Source: Comamonadaceae bacterium UBA4962
GTDB taxonomy: Bacteria > Pseudomonadota > Gammaproteobacteria > Burkholderiales > Burkholderiaceae_C
Direction of reading: 5' to 3'
Length of the DNA stretch: 64,000 nt
Assembly (NCBI GenBank): GCA_002397315.1
Contig: DHAE01000007.1
Location: 334,875-398,874 of the forward strand
A program made the position numbers and the translations under genes. Positions 1 to 8,090 of the stretch are shown in pieces; within the stretch, counting starts at the first letter, position 1; each line of letters opens with the position of its first letter. The notes beneath the pieces were generated by a model, which made no database searches, was not told the origin of the DNA, and saw nothing but the letters and a program-made list of their open reading frames with translations.

Positions 1-150
1 CGCCGATTCGCCGCCCCAGCGGGCCGTACGCGACAGCCGCACCGCCAGATCCGTGTCGGTCCACGCGGCGGGGTCCGGATCGATCAGGTCGAGGTGCGCG
101 CCGGAGGGCAGGCGCATCCAGGCGCGGGGGAGCGGGAAGCCGGCAGTCAT
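1..150 (-). CDS. HD-family phosphohydrolase, N-terminal 50 codons (gene runs off the window)
   Basis: A minus-strand ATG at 150 opens a frame that stays open to base 1, so only the first 50 residues are seen. They contain WMRLPSG, HLDLIDPDP and a TARWGG segment. I recognise this as the start of plasmid- and ICE-borne HD phosphohydrolases (YfbR-like), whose metal-binding His-Asp motif lies further downstream, outside the window. The reaction is presumably hydrolysis of a nucleoside phosphate; that is known of relatives, not shown here. Confidence 0.6.
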   Translation of the reverse strand, partial: MTAGFPLPRAWMRLPSGAHLDLIDPDPAAWTDTDLAVRLSRTARWGGESA

Positions 151-226
151 CCCCGGGATTGTGCCGGGAGGCGGCATGGCCCGCTGGGATGGCGGGCGAC
201 TGCGCCCCGGCGTTCCGCCGCGCGCT

Positions 227-1309
227 TCAGGAACGCCTGGGCGGCGCCTTGGGGTCGAGCAGGTTCGCCGCCTGGCTCGAACCGGTCGACCGGAAATACC
301 CCATCACGGTCGCCACGCTGCGGTGGCCGGTCATGGCCATCGTGTCGGCCAGGGGCACGTTCTGGGATGCCGCCTCGGTGACGAACCCGGAGCGCAGCGA
401 ATGCGCGGAATAGTCATCGGGCAGCCCGGCGGCCAGGGCCCGTTCCTTGACGATGTCGCGCACGGCGGCAGGGGAGAGCTCCCCGGCCAGCTTGCCGCCC
501 TTGAGCACCCGGCGGAAAACCGGCCCCTCGGTGATGCGCGCGGCTTCCAGCCATGCCTGCAGGGCCTCGCCGGCCAGTCCTTCGATCGGCTTGTAGTTCT
601 CCGGACGGTCCGCGGCGTGCTGGTTGGTCTTGGAATGGGCCAGCATGAACGTGAACGATGCCCCCCCGTGGCGCCGCAGGTGCTTCATGTCGGCGCCAGC
701 GACCTCCGAGCGGCGCCGGCCGCCGCTCGCGAACGCGAACAGCAGCAGGGCCCGGTCGCGCAGGCCCTTGAGCGTCGCCGGATCGCAGGTTTCCAGCATG
801 GCCATCAGCGGGTCTTTCGTCAGCGCATCCTTTTTCTTGGGCAGGTCGCCGCGCTTGCCGTAGGCCCGGCGGGTCTTGGTCAGCAGCTCGCGCACCTTCG
901 CGTCCTGGCAGGGGTTTTCCACCTCCTTGAGCTGGTGGGTTTTGGAGAGCACCGCGATCCGGTGGACCAGGGTGTTCAGGGCCATGGCGCCCGGCTTGCC
1001 CTTGAACCCCGCTTTCACCAACACCTCGTCGATCGCGGGCGGCAACTCGTGCGCCAGCCCTTCGCCGGTACTGCGCTGGGCGTGGTCCACGATGAACTGG
1101 AGCACCACGGCCGGCGGCACCGGCAGGGCGATCGGCTGCCCATAGCGCAGATTGAACCAGGCGGCCCAGTACCGCAGGGCGGAGCGGTAGCTCGCCAGCG
1201 TATTGGCCGACTCACCCTCGCGCAGCAACTCCTCGACGGCCTTCGCCGTGGCATCCGACAGCATTTCCGGCTGCAGCGCGGGCACGTTTCCCGGCGGCGG
1301 AAGGCGCAT
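227..1309 (-). CDS. Tyrosine recombinase/integrase, 360 aa
   Basis: Site-specific DNA recombinase of the phage integrase family. The N-terminal about 110 residues form a SAM-like core-binding domain. The catalytic domain has an Arg in GGRRRSEV (about 198-200), HSLR (H303, R306), GHR (H329) and the nucleophile Tyr in GYF (Y338), so the active site looks complete. It starts with ATG at 1309, head-to-head with kfrA, so the two share a 127-base promoter region. It probably inserts, excises or resolves this element; no att site could be identified. Confidence 0.88.
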   Translation of the reverse strand: MRLPPPGNVPALQPEMLSDATAKAVEELLREGESANTLASYRSALRYWAAWFNLRYGQPIALPVPPAVVLQFIVDHAQRSTGEGLAHELPPAIDEVLVKAGFKGKPGAMALNTLVHRIAVLSKTHQLKEVENPCQDAKVRELLTKTRRAYGKRGDLPKKKDALTKDPLMAMLETCDPATLKGLRDRALLLFAFASGGRRRSEVAGADMKHLRRHGGASFTFMLAHSKTNQHAADRPENYKPIEGLAGEALQAWLEAARITEGPVFRRVLKGGKLAGELSPAAVRDIVKERALAAGLPDDYSAHSLRSGFVTEAASQNVPLADTMAMTGHRSVATVMGYFRSTGSSQAANLLDPKAPPRRS

Positions 1310-1331
1310 CGGCAGGCGAGAATGGCGCGAA

Positions 1332-1360
1332 TTGACTTTTTTTCATACATACAATGTATT
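1332..1360 (+). promoter_or_regulatory. Candidate kfrA promoter with overlapping operator
   Basis: TTGACT at 1332-1337 is followed after 17 bases by TGTATT (1355-1360). The 11-mer ATACAATGTAT (1349-1359) lies over the -10 and recurs with one or two changes at 2502 and 4074. The 10-mer ATACATACAA (1345-1354) occurs exactly again ahead of the second kfrA-like gene (29431-29440). This fits autorepression by KfrA, which is known for plasmid KfrA proteins; the site assignment is inference. Confidence 0.45.
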
Positions 1361-1389
1361 GTTTTCTACGGTACATGTCACGTTAGTCC

Positions 1390-1408
1390 CGATAAGAACC
1401 TCTTATCG
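1390..1408. promoter_or_regulatory. Perfect 8-bp inverted repeat in the kfrA leader
   Basis: CGATAAGA-ACC-TCTTATCG is a perfect inverted repeat 28 bases before the kfrA start codon. No T-run follows, so it is more likely an operator or leader hairpin than a terminator. Confidence 0.45.
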
Positions 1409-1436
1409 TGGGTAATTTATGGAAGGGGAGAGGGCA

Positions 1437-2426
1437 ATGGCATCCAGAATGGTGAGAGGGCCGCGCGGCGTGCAGACGGAGGAGGTCTGGGCGGCGGCCG
1501 ACGCCGTGCTCGGGCTCGGCGAGCGGCCCACCATCGAGCGTGTGCGGCAGCAGCTGGGCAGGGGGTCGCCCAACACCGTGGGGCCGATGCTCGATGGCTG
1601 GTACGCGACGCTCGCCCGACGGCTGCAGGCACCCGCGGATCCAGCCAGCCCTGCGGAAGCTGCCGACGGACCCGCCGTACCCGCGCCCGTCCTGCGCGCG
1701 GCGAAAGCGCTGTGGGCCCGGGCGCTGCAGCAGGCCGACGAAGCCGCCGCCGCCGGCATCGCCCAATCACGCTCCGAACTGGGGGCGCAGGCCGAGGCCC
1801 TGCGCCAGGCCCAGGAAGAACTCACCAAGGAAAAGCAGCGCCTGGACGATCGCAGCGAGGCCTACACAGTCGCCCTGCAGGCCCGCGACGCCCAGATCGC
1901 CGAAGCGGCACGGCAGGCCCAGGAACTGCAGCAACAGCTACTGGCCTGCCAGCGGCAGCTGGACGCGGCCCGCTCCGAGAACGCGCAGCTGCGCAAGGCC
2001 GCAGACGCCGACCGGAAACGCCAGGAAGCCCGGGAGGCCGATCACCAGGCCGAACGCACACGCTTCGAAGAACGCGCCCAGGCCCAGGAGCGCCGCCTCC
2101 ATGCCGAGGTCGACCGGGCCCGCCAGGAATCCCGGCGGCTCGCGTCGCAGCTGGAGAGCGAGCAGAAGAAATCCGCCAAGGCGATTGCCGACGCCCAGGA
2201 CCGGGCACGGGAGTTGGAAGCGCAGGTCGGCACATTGCAGGCGGGCAACGCCAGCCTGATGCAGGAGCTGCAGGCCGCCCGCGACGAGGCCCAGCGGCTG
2301 CAGTCGAAGCTAGACGACCGCAGCAGCGAGATGCTGGACATGCTCAATGAGTTGAGGGAACGGTTGCCTGCGAACCCGAAGAAAAGGGCTGTGGCGCCGG
2401 CGAGGACCAGAAAGCCAAGGGGGTGA
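1437..2426 (+). CDS. kfrA: KfrA-like DNA-binding coiled-coil protein, 329 aa
   Basis: KfrA proteins of broad-host-range plasmids are autoregulated DNA-binding proteins with a long coiled coil, linked to stable maintenance. The N-terminal about 70 residues show the KfrA helix-turn-helix pattern (VWAAADAVLGLGERPT then VRQQLGRGSPNTVGP). From about residue 100 to 320 the protein is Ala/Glu/Gln/Arg-rich coiled coil. An in-frame ATG exists at 1419, but a GGAAGGGGAG Shine-Dalgarno stretch lies just before the ATG at 1437, so I chose 1437. The gene diverges from the recombinase. A second kfrA-like gene is at 29468. Confidence 0.82.
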   Translation: MASRMVRGPRGVQTEEVWAAADAVLGLGERPTIERVRQQLGRGSPNTVGPMLDGWYATLARRLQAPADPASPAEAADGPAVPAPVLRAAKALWARALQQADEAAAAGIAQSRSELGAQAEALRQAQEELTKEKQRLDDRSEAYTVALQARDAQIAEAARQAQELQQQLLACQRQLDAARSENAQLRKAADADRKRQEAREADHQAERTRFEERAQAQERRLHAEVDRARQESRRLASQLESEQKKSAKAIADAQDRARELEAQVGTLQAGNASLMQELQAARDEAQRLQSKLDDRSSEMLDMLNELRERLPANPKKRAVAPARTRKPRG

Positions 2427-2501
2427 GGAGATGCACGTTGGTATGCTGGGCCTGCCTTGGGAGCCGAACAAACAACATTGCCACTACGCATCTGCTACTA
2501 G

Positions 2502-2512
2502 ATACGATGTAT
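2502..2512. promoter_or_regulatory. ATACGATGTAT motif, second copy
   Basis: Part of a longer string, CTAGATACGATGT, also found at about 4070. It lies between the end of kfrA and the end of the minus-strand operon. Candidate operator for KfrA or another element regulator. Confidence 0.35.
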
Positions 2513-2518
2513 ATGACA

Positions 2519-2800
2519 TTACCCCTCGCTCCCGGGATAATAATCTTCATTTCGCACTAAAAAAAGAGATGGCGCGCCCTTTTTCGACTTGTCCACATAA
2601 TCAACGTCCTGTTTGACAGGGCGCGAAGGCGTCTCGTCATTTGCGGAGGTCCGGGCACGCGAATATCCGGGCGCAGGTGCCGGCGCAGAGGTCGCCATGG
2701 GGGGCACACCCCCCATACCCCCAGACGGGGCCTTCCGAGGGCCTGCAGACCCGTTCCGGTGGAGCCAATGGCGGTAGAGATCGTCGGTGAAGCGGCTCAC
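2519..2800 (-). CDS. Small hypothetical protein, 93 aa
   Basis: Not recognised. GTG start at 2800 overlaps the TGA of the upstream gene (GTGA), indicating translational coupling in the minus-strand operon. The N-terminus (TDDLYRHWLHRNG) looks like a short ordered region; the rest is Pro/Ala/Gly-rich and probably disordered. Last gene of the operon that begins at 3998. Confidence 0.5.
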   Translation of the reverse strand: MSRFTDDLYRHWLHRNGSAGPRKAPSGGMGGVPPMATSAPAPAPGYSRARTSANDETPSRPVKQDVDYVDKSKKGAPSLFLVRNEDYYPGSEG

Positions 2801-3036
2801 AGGACGGTCTCCAGGGCGCAGCGCGCCATCGTGGACGAGCGGCCCATGTTCTTAAGCCAGGCCTGGACAGCGGCCCCATCGGGCGAAGGATCTGCCTGAG
2901 CAATCTTCAGCAGAAGCGCTGCGCTTTCAGCCACTCGACGCATCAGCTCGGCATCGAGCTGGAGGCCTTCTACTGCACGGACTTGGAGCAGCCATTCGGC
3001 TTGCACCGCGGGGGAATTAAACTCGTGATCAGCCAT
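2797..3036 (-). CDS. Small hypothetical protein, 79 aa
   Basis: Not recognised. ATG at 3036 is preceded by AAAGAGGAACTGAAA, a good ribosome site; an in-frame TTG at 3054 is a poorer alternative. Predicted helical, with LLKIAQADPSPDGAAVQAWL in the middle. It overlaps the downstream gene by four bases. No motif assigns a function. Confidence 0.55.
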   Translation of the reverse strand: MADHEFNSPAVQAEWLLQVRAVEGLQLDAELMRRVAESAALLLKIAQADPSPDGAAVQAWLKNMGRSSTMARCALETVL

Positions 3037-3064
3037 TTTCAGTTCCTCTTTCAACTGGGTTTGG

Positions 3065-3217
3065 TCAGGGGCGCCAACTGCTAGTCACAGTTGAGTGCCC
3101 CGATTTTTTGGGGCCCGCCATCGGCGGGGGATCACGGATGGAGGCCATGGGATGAGGCACCGATACGAGCTTGGCGGCTGCGAGGAAGAGAAGCGAGAAC
3201 GCGGCAATGCGGGTCAT
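3065..3217 (-). CDS. 50-aa secreted or membrane microprotein
   Basis: The ATG at 3217 overlaps the TGA of the 118-aa gene upstream (ATGA), so it is likely translated by coupling. The product begins MTRIAAFSLLFLAAA, a compact hydrophobic helix with a positive start, followed by a Pro-rich tail. It could be a signal peptide, a small membrane protein or an entry/lysis-type peptide. The call rests on the overlap and the hydrophobic start only. Confidence 0.45.
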   Translation of the reverse strand: MTRIAAFSLLFLAAAKLVSVPHPMASIRDPPPMAGPKKSGHSTVTSSWRP

Positions 3218-3570
3218 GGCGCAGGCTCCCCAGGTTGGGGGGCGGCATAGATCGGGTACTGGGCGGTCCAGCTGGGCGGCATCTCGGCCATCCAGGCGTC
3301 CAGCCAGGCAGCGGCATCGACGTGGCCCGCCTGGCGCTCCAGCAGTGCTGCAAACGCCCTGGCCAGGTCTGCGCGGAAGGCTTCGGCGTCGGCCGCACCT
3401 CGAGCTCGGTAGTGCCAGGTGACGGCCCGGAACGACAGCTTCGACGCCTCCAGCACCTTGCCGGCGGAGAAGCCCTGCCAGGCCGGTTTAACGGCCTCGA
3501 GGCCAGCCCGCTTGCGGTCGGCGTGGGCCTTCTGGTGGGCAGCGTGCTTGACGCTGTTCCAGGCGGTCAT
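3214..3570 (-). CDS. Hypothetical protein, 118 aa
   Basis: Not recognised. Starts with ATG at 3570, overlapping the TGA of the XafT-like gene by four bases, and overlaps the microprotein gene at its own end. It is soluble and helical, basic at the N-terminus (KHAAHQKAHADRKRAG) and ends in a Trp/Tyr/Pro-rich segment. Possibly a partner of the DNA-binding protein with which it is co-translated. Confidence 0.55.
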   Translation of the reverse strand: MTAWNSVKHAAHQKAHADRKRAGLEAVKPAWQGFSAGKVLEASKLSFRAVTWHYRARGAADAEAFRADLARAFAALLERQAGHVDAAAWLDAWMAEMPPSWTAQYPIYAAPQPGEPAP

Positions 3571-3998
3571 GCAGCCTCCCGAAGGTGGTTTTTCTCACCG
3601 GTGAGACTTGACTGAGGTGTTACAGGAGACCTCAGTCCCTCCAGACCGCGACCGGCGCCCGGCGCCTCCCCGCAAGCGAGGCCCCTCCGGGCGCCGGCCA
3701 CGGCCTGGAGCTTGGGGAACAGCTCATCGAACATCGCCGCTCGACGGACGAGCAACGACCACCAGGAGCCATCGGTTCCGACGAAAGAGCGGCCCTCGGG
3801 CGTCCACAGCTTGCCGCCGTGGAAGCACCAGCCGGCCCAGGACTCGCCGGGCAGCTCCATGCGGTTGAGCAGCCGAAGCAGCTTGTAGGCCGCGAAAGGG
3901 ATGTCGTGCTTGCCGGACTGCCAGTTATGCAAAGTCCGTTCGGTGACGTGAAGAAGCTTCGCGCAGCCGGCCAGATCGAGGCCCAGGTTGCGGTACAT
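3567..3998 (-). CDS. VC1465/XafT-family HTH DNA-binding protein, 143 aa
   Basis: Helix-turn-helix protein with the pattern CAKLLHVTERTLHNWQSG, then IPFAAYKLLRLL and a W-rich LWTPEGRSF region. This matches the family named VC1465, whose Vibrio TLC-phi member XafT activates Xer recombination. Here it may act as an operon regulator, or by helping a tyrosine recombinase such as the one at 227-1309. Homology-like sequence (QLAQRFRT) continues upstream of the ATG in the same frame but no start codon precedes it. C-terminal about 40 residues are low complexity. Confidence 0.62.
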   Translation of the reverse strand: MYRNLGLDLAGCAKLLHVTERTLHNWQSGKHDIPFAAYKLLRLLNRMELPGESWAGWCFHGGKLWTPEGRSFVGTDGSWWSLLVRRAAMFDELFPKLQAVAGARRGLACGEAPGAGRGLEGLRSPVTPQSSLTGEKNHLREAA

Positions 3999-4073
3999 GG
4001 TCCGGAAGCGCTGGGCAAGCTGGGCGCGGGTGTCCGGGTCGAACCGCCTGTGCCGACCACGCTGCTTGACTAG

Positions 4074-4084
4074 ATACGATGTGT
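4074..4084. promoter_or_regulatory. ATACGATGTGT motif, third copy, in the divergent xafT-parA region
   Basis: TTGACT at 4067 precedes it on the plus strand and TTGACG lies close by on the minus strand, so it sits among possible promoters for both the minus-strand operon and parA. See copies at 1349 and 2502. Confidence 0.38.
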
Positions 4085-4171
4085 ATTATCTGACGATTAC
4101 GTCAACTTGCTGCCACATGCATTCCGATGGCTGCAGTTGTCGAATTTTGCAGCATTGGGATCCCCGGGGCC

Positions 4172-4197
4172 TCGTAGTTTGGTTAACCAAGCAACGA
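4172..4197. promoter_or_regulatory. Palindrome TTGGTTAACCAA ahead of parA: candidate operator or parS
   Basis: A perfect 12-bp palindrome at 4179-4190 sits in a 26-bp imperfect one (TCGT... / ...ACGA), ending 7 bases before the parA start codon. This position suits autoregulation by ParA/ParB or a centromere site; the overlap with the ribosome site would also block translation. Confidence 0.5.
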
Positions 4198-4204
4198 GGA
4201 TCAA

Positions 4205-5086
4205 ATGCTCACCATCACCATCGTGTCCACCAAGGGTGGAGTAGGTAAGACAACACTCGCCGCCAACCTTGGCGGCCTCCTACGCGACATCGGCCTCCGC
4301 GTCCTTCTCGTCGATGCGGATATCCAGCCCTCGCTGACGAAATACTTCCACCTTGCCGAAGAGGCGCCCAAGGGACTCACCAGCTTGGTGCAAACGGGCG
4401 TGCTGACGCCCGACTGCGTCTCCAAAGTGCAGTTGCCACCGCCTGGGCACGGAATGGCCGCCGACAAGATCCCACAGACCGAGGAAGGGTCACTGCACCT
4501 GGTCAAATCGGATACGCGAGATGGCCGCCTCCAAGACTGGATCGCGCAGCGGCTCGATCGATTGGTGCGTCTGTCGATGCCGCTTCGTCAGGCTGCCGTG
4601 GCGAACGCCTATGACGTGGTTCTCATCGACACCCAGGGCGCGGTAGGGCACCTGCAGGACGCGGCTGTGAACGCTGCAGACCTGCTGCTCGTTCCGACGT
4701 CTCCCGACATCGTCTCGGCCCGCGAGTTTCTCGACGGCACGCGCGAACTGCTCGATCGTCACGAATCCACCGCAAATCTCGGGTTCAAAGTGCCGCAGAT
4801 GAAGGCTGTGATCAACCGCACCGAGAACACGCGCAACAGCCGGCTGATGGCGGATCTCATCCGCGAAAACTTCATTGCGATGCGCGGCCGCGTGGATGTG
4901 CTGCAGACAGTCATCCCATCCGCGGTGGCATACCGCAACGCCGCTACAGCCCAAGTGCCGGTGCATTGGGCTGACCCGGCGAAAGCAGCGTCGTACATGC
5001 ACGAACTGATGTGGGAACTCATTCCCAACGTCGCAGGCTTCCGGGCCTCTACCTTCAAGACCTCCTCCGACCAAGCAACTGCCTGA
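4205..5086 (+). CDS. parA: ParA-type partition ATPase, 293 aa
   Basis: Walker-type ATPase that moves or positions element DNA together with ParB. The deviant Walker A KGGVGKTT is at about residues 10-17, LLVDADIQPS at about 35-44 and the Walker B-like VVLIDTQGAVGH near 140. AACGAGGA precedes the ATG. It is followed after 13 bases by parB, the usual operon order. In PFGI-1/SPI-7-type ICEs parA heads the replication/partition module, as here. Confidence 0.93.
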   Translation: MLTITIVSTKGGVGKTTLAANLGGLLRDIGLRVLLVDADIQPSLTKYFHLAEEAPKGLTSLVQTGVLTPDCVSKVQLPPPGHGMAADKIPQTEEGSLHLVKSDTRDGRLQDWIAQRLDRLVRLSMPLRQAAVANAYDVVLIDTQGAVGHLQDAAVNAADLLLVPTSPDIVSAREFLDGTRELLDRHESTANLGFKVPQMKAVINRTENTRNSRLMADLIRENFIAMRGRVDVLQTVIPSAVAYRNAATAQVPVHWADPAKAASYMHELMWELIPNVAGFRASTFKTSSDQATA

Positions 5087-5099
5087 GATGGAGGCAGTA

Positions 5100-6806
5100 A
5101 TGCGAACGCCCGAAACGCTCACGGCTGTGGAGCGTGCTGCGCAACTGCGGCAGCGAGGATCCACCAGCGCGGGGGAGTCGGCCGGCTCTCCCGCTTCTGC
5201 ACCAACCCAAGGTGCCAAATCTATGACAGCCCAAGAAAAAATGCGCGAATCTGCACGCGCAGCCCTTAATAAAGGGTCCGCGAATGCGACGGCAAATCTC
5301 GATCCATTGGAAGAGGTTGACGGTTCGCTGACGATCCTGAGCATTCACGAGATTGATCCGTACAAGTACAACCCGCGGACCAGGCCGAATCCGGCTAGGG
5401 CGAATCTCAAGGCCAGCATGAAGGCTGAGGGGATTACGAATGTAATTACCGTGACGCGCCGTTCTCCGAAGGAGAAATATTTTCCTTATGGCGGAGGGAA
5501 CACACGGATCGAGCTCGCCAAAGAACTGTACGCTGAAGGTGAAGAGCGCTTTGCTACCCTCGCCGTCGTAACGAAGAAGTGGCCCGGCGAGGCCGCAGTC
5601 ATCACTGCACATCTCAGCGAAAACGACAATCGGGGCGATATCTCGTTTTGGGAGCGCGCACAGGGTGTTGCCGTGTTCAAACGAGAGTTTGAACGAGAAT
5701 CTGGCCGCATTCTGACTGCTGCCGAAATTAATATGGAGCTGAAGGCGCGCGGTCTTAACTACGGGCTCAAGACCATTCAGAACTTCGCATTTGCCACGGA
5801 GCATCTATATCCAGTAGGGCCATGGTTGCAGACCACAGAAGTCAACCAAATCATTCGGCCGCTGATCGGTGCCATATACGAACTTTCGCGGAAGGGCGAC
5901 GCTGCGGGACAAGTGAAGGCCGCGATCGACGAAATCCTTCTGATGCACGGCCAGGATCTTGAATCGCTGGAGCTTAGCAACAAGGACGCCGAGCCAGGGG
6001 CTCGATCCGAGGTGCGTCTCGATGTGCAAAGCCTCGTTACCGACTTACAGAGTGTCTCGGCGAAAGCGTTGAAGCTGAACGCTGACCGGATGCCTCAGAT
6101 ACTAAAGGAGGTTATCGGGAATCCGAAGGCGTCGTTCGCTGATTTGACGAGCACAAAGAAGGACCAGCCGGAGAAGCCGCCAGAGGGCCATGGGAAAGCT
6201 CGCCAGATGCCGCTTGGACCAATGCTTGGCAGCCTTTCATCCGGAAAAGATGCCACGCCCTCCATGGAGCTCGAGCGGCGCGCTTGCGCGCCGCAAAGCC
6301 AGACACAGGACGAGCGTTCGGCGGCGTTCAGCCAACAACTCACCAACGATTTTCTCGCCTTGAACGATGCAGTGCCAATTTCGGACTTCATACGTGTTGA
6401 GCCTGCGCTGCCGTTCGGATTCCTAGTGGACTTCCCTCAGTCCAGTGACGCCATCGCTGGCCAGTCGCTCACCGAAGAGCAGGCGGGGATGCGAGAAGCC
6501 ATCTGGCCCATCTTGGCTGCTCTCTCGGGCCAATGCAGCCAGCCTCTGATGGAGCGATGCAGCGCCGAAAGCGGCTGGGCGGAGGCGGTAGCTCACGGGC
6601 CTGCAGAGCTAGAGGCGCGATGCGCTGCGATTCGAGCTCCGTTTCGCAACGGCCTCATGTATGTCACGTCGTTTCATTTCCTCTTTTCGTTGAGCACCCC
6701 GCGTGTGGGACCAGCGCTTTCGGCCGTTCTCAAAACTATTTTCGAATTCAGCAAAGATCATCCTGAACTGACCAAAGCGCCATTCAAGCACATTTTCGCA
6801 AATTGA
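5100..6806 (+). CDS. parB: ParB-family DNA-binding protein, 568 aa
   Basis: Partner of ParA. The ParB/Srx-like N-terminal domain lies at about residues 75-170 (IDPYKYNPRTRPNP, then GGGNTRIELAKEL and AHLSENDNRG), followed by a helical HTH-like region (LTAAEINMELKARGLNYGLKT). The C-terminal about 250 residues match nothing I recognise and make it longer than ordinary ParB, as in ICE ParB proteins. GGAGG lies 7 bases before the ATG at 5100; the in-frame ATG at 5088 has no ribosome site. Confidence 0.85.
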   Translation: MRTPETLTAVERAAQLRQRGSTSAGESAGSPASAPTQGAKSMTAQEKMRESARAALNKGSANATANLDPLEEVDGSLTILSIHEIDPYKYNPRTRPNPARANLKASMKAEGITNVITVTRRSPKEKYFPYGGGNTRIELAKELYAEGEERFATLAVVTKKWPGEAAVITAHLSENDNRGDISFWERAQGVAVFKREFERESGRILTAAEINMELKARGLNYGLKTIQNFAFATEHLYPVGPWLQTTEVNQIIRPLIGAIYELSRKGDAAGQVKAAIDEILLMHGQDLESLELSNKDAEPGARSEVRLDVQSLVTDLQSVSAKALKLNADRMPQILKEVIGNPKASFADLTSTKKDQPEKPPEGHGKARQMPLGPMLGSLSSGKDATPSMELERRACAPQSQTQDERSAAFSQQLTNDFLALNDAVPISDFIRVEPALPFGFLVDFPQSSDAIAGQSLTEEQAGMREAIWPILAALSGQCSQPLMERCSAESGWAEAVAHGPAELEARCAAIRAPFRNGLMYVTSFHFLFSLSTPRVGPALSAVLKTIFEFSKDHPELTKAPFKHIFAN

Positions 6807-6821
6807 TATCTTGGTGTCTTT

Positions 6822-7451
6822 ATGATTAACCGCAGACTGCCTATTGAGGTTCGCGCCAACGACCAGCTCAATTATCTACTGCTGACCGAATTGGTCCGCC
6901 TGATCGAAACAGAAGATGGATTGGTACAGCTTCTAGAGCACGGTTGCGATGCTGAACTCATTGACGGGTTGCGGCGTCGTTCCTCACGCGATCTGCTCGA
7001 TCTGGCATCTCGCATGAGGGAGTGGCGGGTCAGCTTTTCCCCCATTGAGATGCGTCAGCATCTCAATGGTATTGATCGTCAGCGGCGTGATAGCGAACTC
7101 TGCGAATATTTCATCAAAAACGGTGCTTCGCAGCCTTTGGTAGCTCGACTCTTTAGCAAATCCGCTACAGAGATCCGAAAGCTCCGAGACATATTGGTGG
7201 GTGGAGGCGCTGGCGGACGCACTCGGCTCCCACGGGATCTGGGCGTCCGGGATGAGATCCACCGCGAGTGGTACGAGATATCGCGCGCTGGCTCTGGCAT
7301 GACGTCGCTCCGCGATCGGCTTTACCAGCTTCATTTGAAATTTTCCGAATATTCGATCGACACGCTGTACTCGACAATCCGAGAATTTGAACGAGGTGAC
7401 GTCGTTTCGTGCCGAGCCCGGCGTTCAGGTGAGTCCCAAACCGCGGCGTAA
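6822..7451 (+). CDS. DUF2857-family ICE protein, 209 aa
   Basis: Follows parB by 15 bases. The sequence (LLLTELVRLIETEDG, EYFIKNGASQPLVARLFSKS) fits DUF2857, a family found next to parB in PFGI-1/SPI-7-type elements. The central segment resembles an HTH (GASQPLVARLFSKSATEIRKLRD). Function unknown; a role in replication or its regulation is inferred from position. Confidence 0.68.
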   Translation: MINRRLPIEVRANDQLNYLLLTELVRLIETEDGLVQLLEHGCDAELIDGLRRRSSRDLLDLASRMREWRVSFSPIEMRQHLNGIDRQRRDSELCEYFIKNGASQPLVARLFSKSATEIRKLRDILVGGGAGGRTRLPRDLGVRDEIHREWYEISRAGSGMTSLRDRLYQLHLKFSEYSIDTLYSTIREFERGDVVSCRARRSGESQTAA

Positions 7452-7595
7452 GCAACCATGGCGGTTGATTATGTCCTTGTTGATGCACTTGAATTCGTAC
7501 CGGGTGAGTTCAATGCTTGGAATATCGAAAGCGGACTGGCCGCCCAAATTTGCGATGGTCAAAGCGTGACATCGATCCTCTGAACAAAGATCTCT

Positions 7596-8072
7596 ATGAA
7601 GACGAACCAGAATCTTGCCAGACCACACAACGACATGCTTTCCGCAATGCTGCTCGAATGGGTCGGGCAGGCGCCTGTGACGATACATCGGGCATTTATC
7701 GATTTAACCGGCAATGTTCTGTGTGCGCTCTGGCTGACCTATGCCTTGGAAAAGGCCAACGCATGGGAACACGGTGCCTCCAAGAACGGCATGGTGGCCA
7801 TCGACATGACGTCGGCCGAATGCGAGCGCGACACAGGCATTAGCCGCGCGCAGCAGCAGACCTGTCGCAAGGTGCTGGTGCAAATGGAGATCCTTTCCGA
7901 GGTGGGGGGCCAGGGCAGAGCGATCCAGTACACGCTGGATACGCACCGCTTGCTCGACCTGCTCATGCGACAAGCGCAGCCGCTCGCGGACGCCTTGCGG
8001 GTGAGCCGAAGTGATGCTTCTGCAAGCGATGCCGAGTCATCCAAGGCAGCGTCACCGGCAAATCGGCCCTGA
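7596..8072 (+). CDS. Winged-helix-like protein of the replication module, 158 aa
   Basis: Not assigned to a named family. It shares the style of the next gene: a helical N-terminus, then CERDTGISRAQQQTCRKVL leading to VQMEILSEVGGQGRAIQYTL, which looks like a helix-turn-helix plus wing. It lies 18 bases before the STY4528-like gene. It could be a truncated paralogue of the N-terminal half of that protein. The 144 bases upstream hold no convincing gene. Confidence 0.55.
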   Translation: MKTNQNLARPHNDMLSAMLLEWVGQAPVTIHRAFIDLTGNVLCALWLTYALEKANAWEHGASKNGMVAIDMTSAECERDTGISRAQQQTCRKVLVQMEILSEVGGQGRAIQYTLDTHRLLDLLMRQAQPLADALRVSRSDASASDAESSKAASPANRP

Positions 8073-8090
8073 TGGGAGAGGTGCGACCTG

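Noticed and set aside
53..2350. A 765-codon plus-strand open frame antisense to the recombinase and running into kfrA
   Set aside because: High-GC shadow: it covers two well-supported genes in other frames, is low-complexity Arg/Gly/Pro-rich, and has no recognisable domain.
7387..7569. A 60-aa plus-strand frame overlapping the end of the DUF2857 gene
   Set aside because: No ribosome site, overlap in another frame, and no recognisable sequence.
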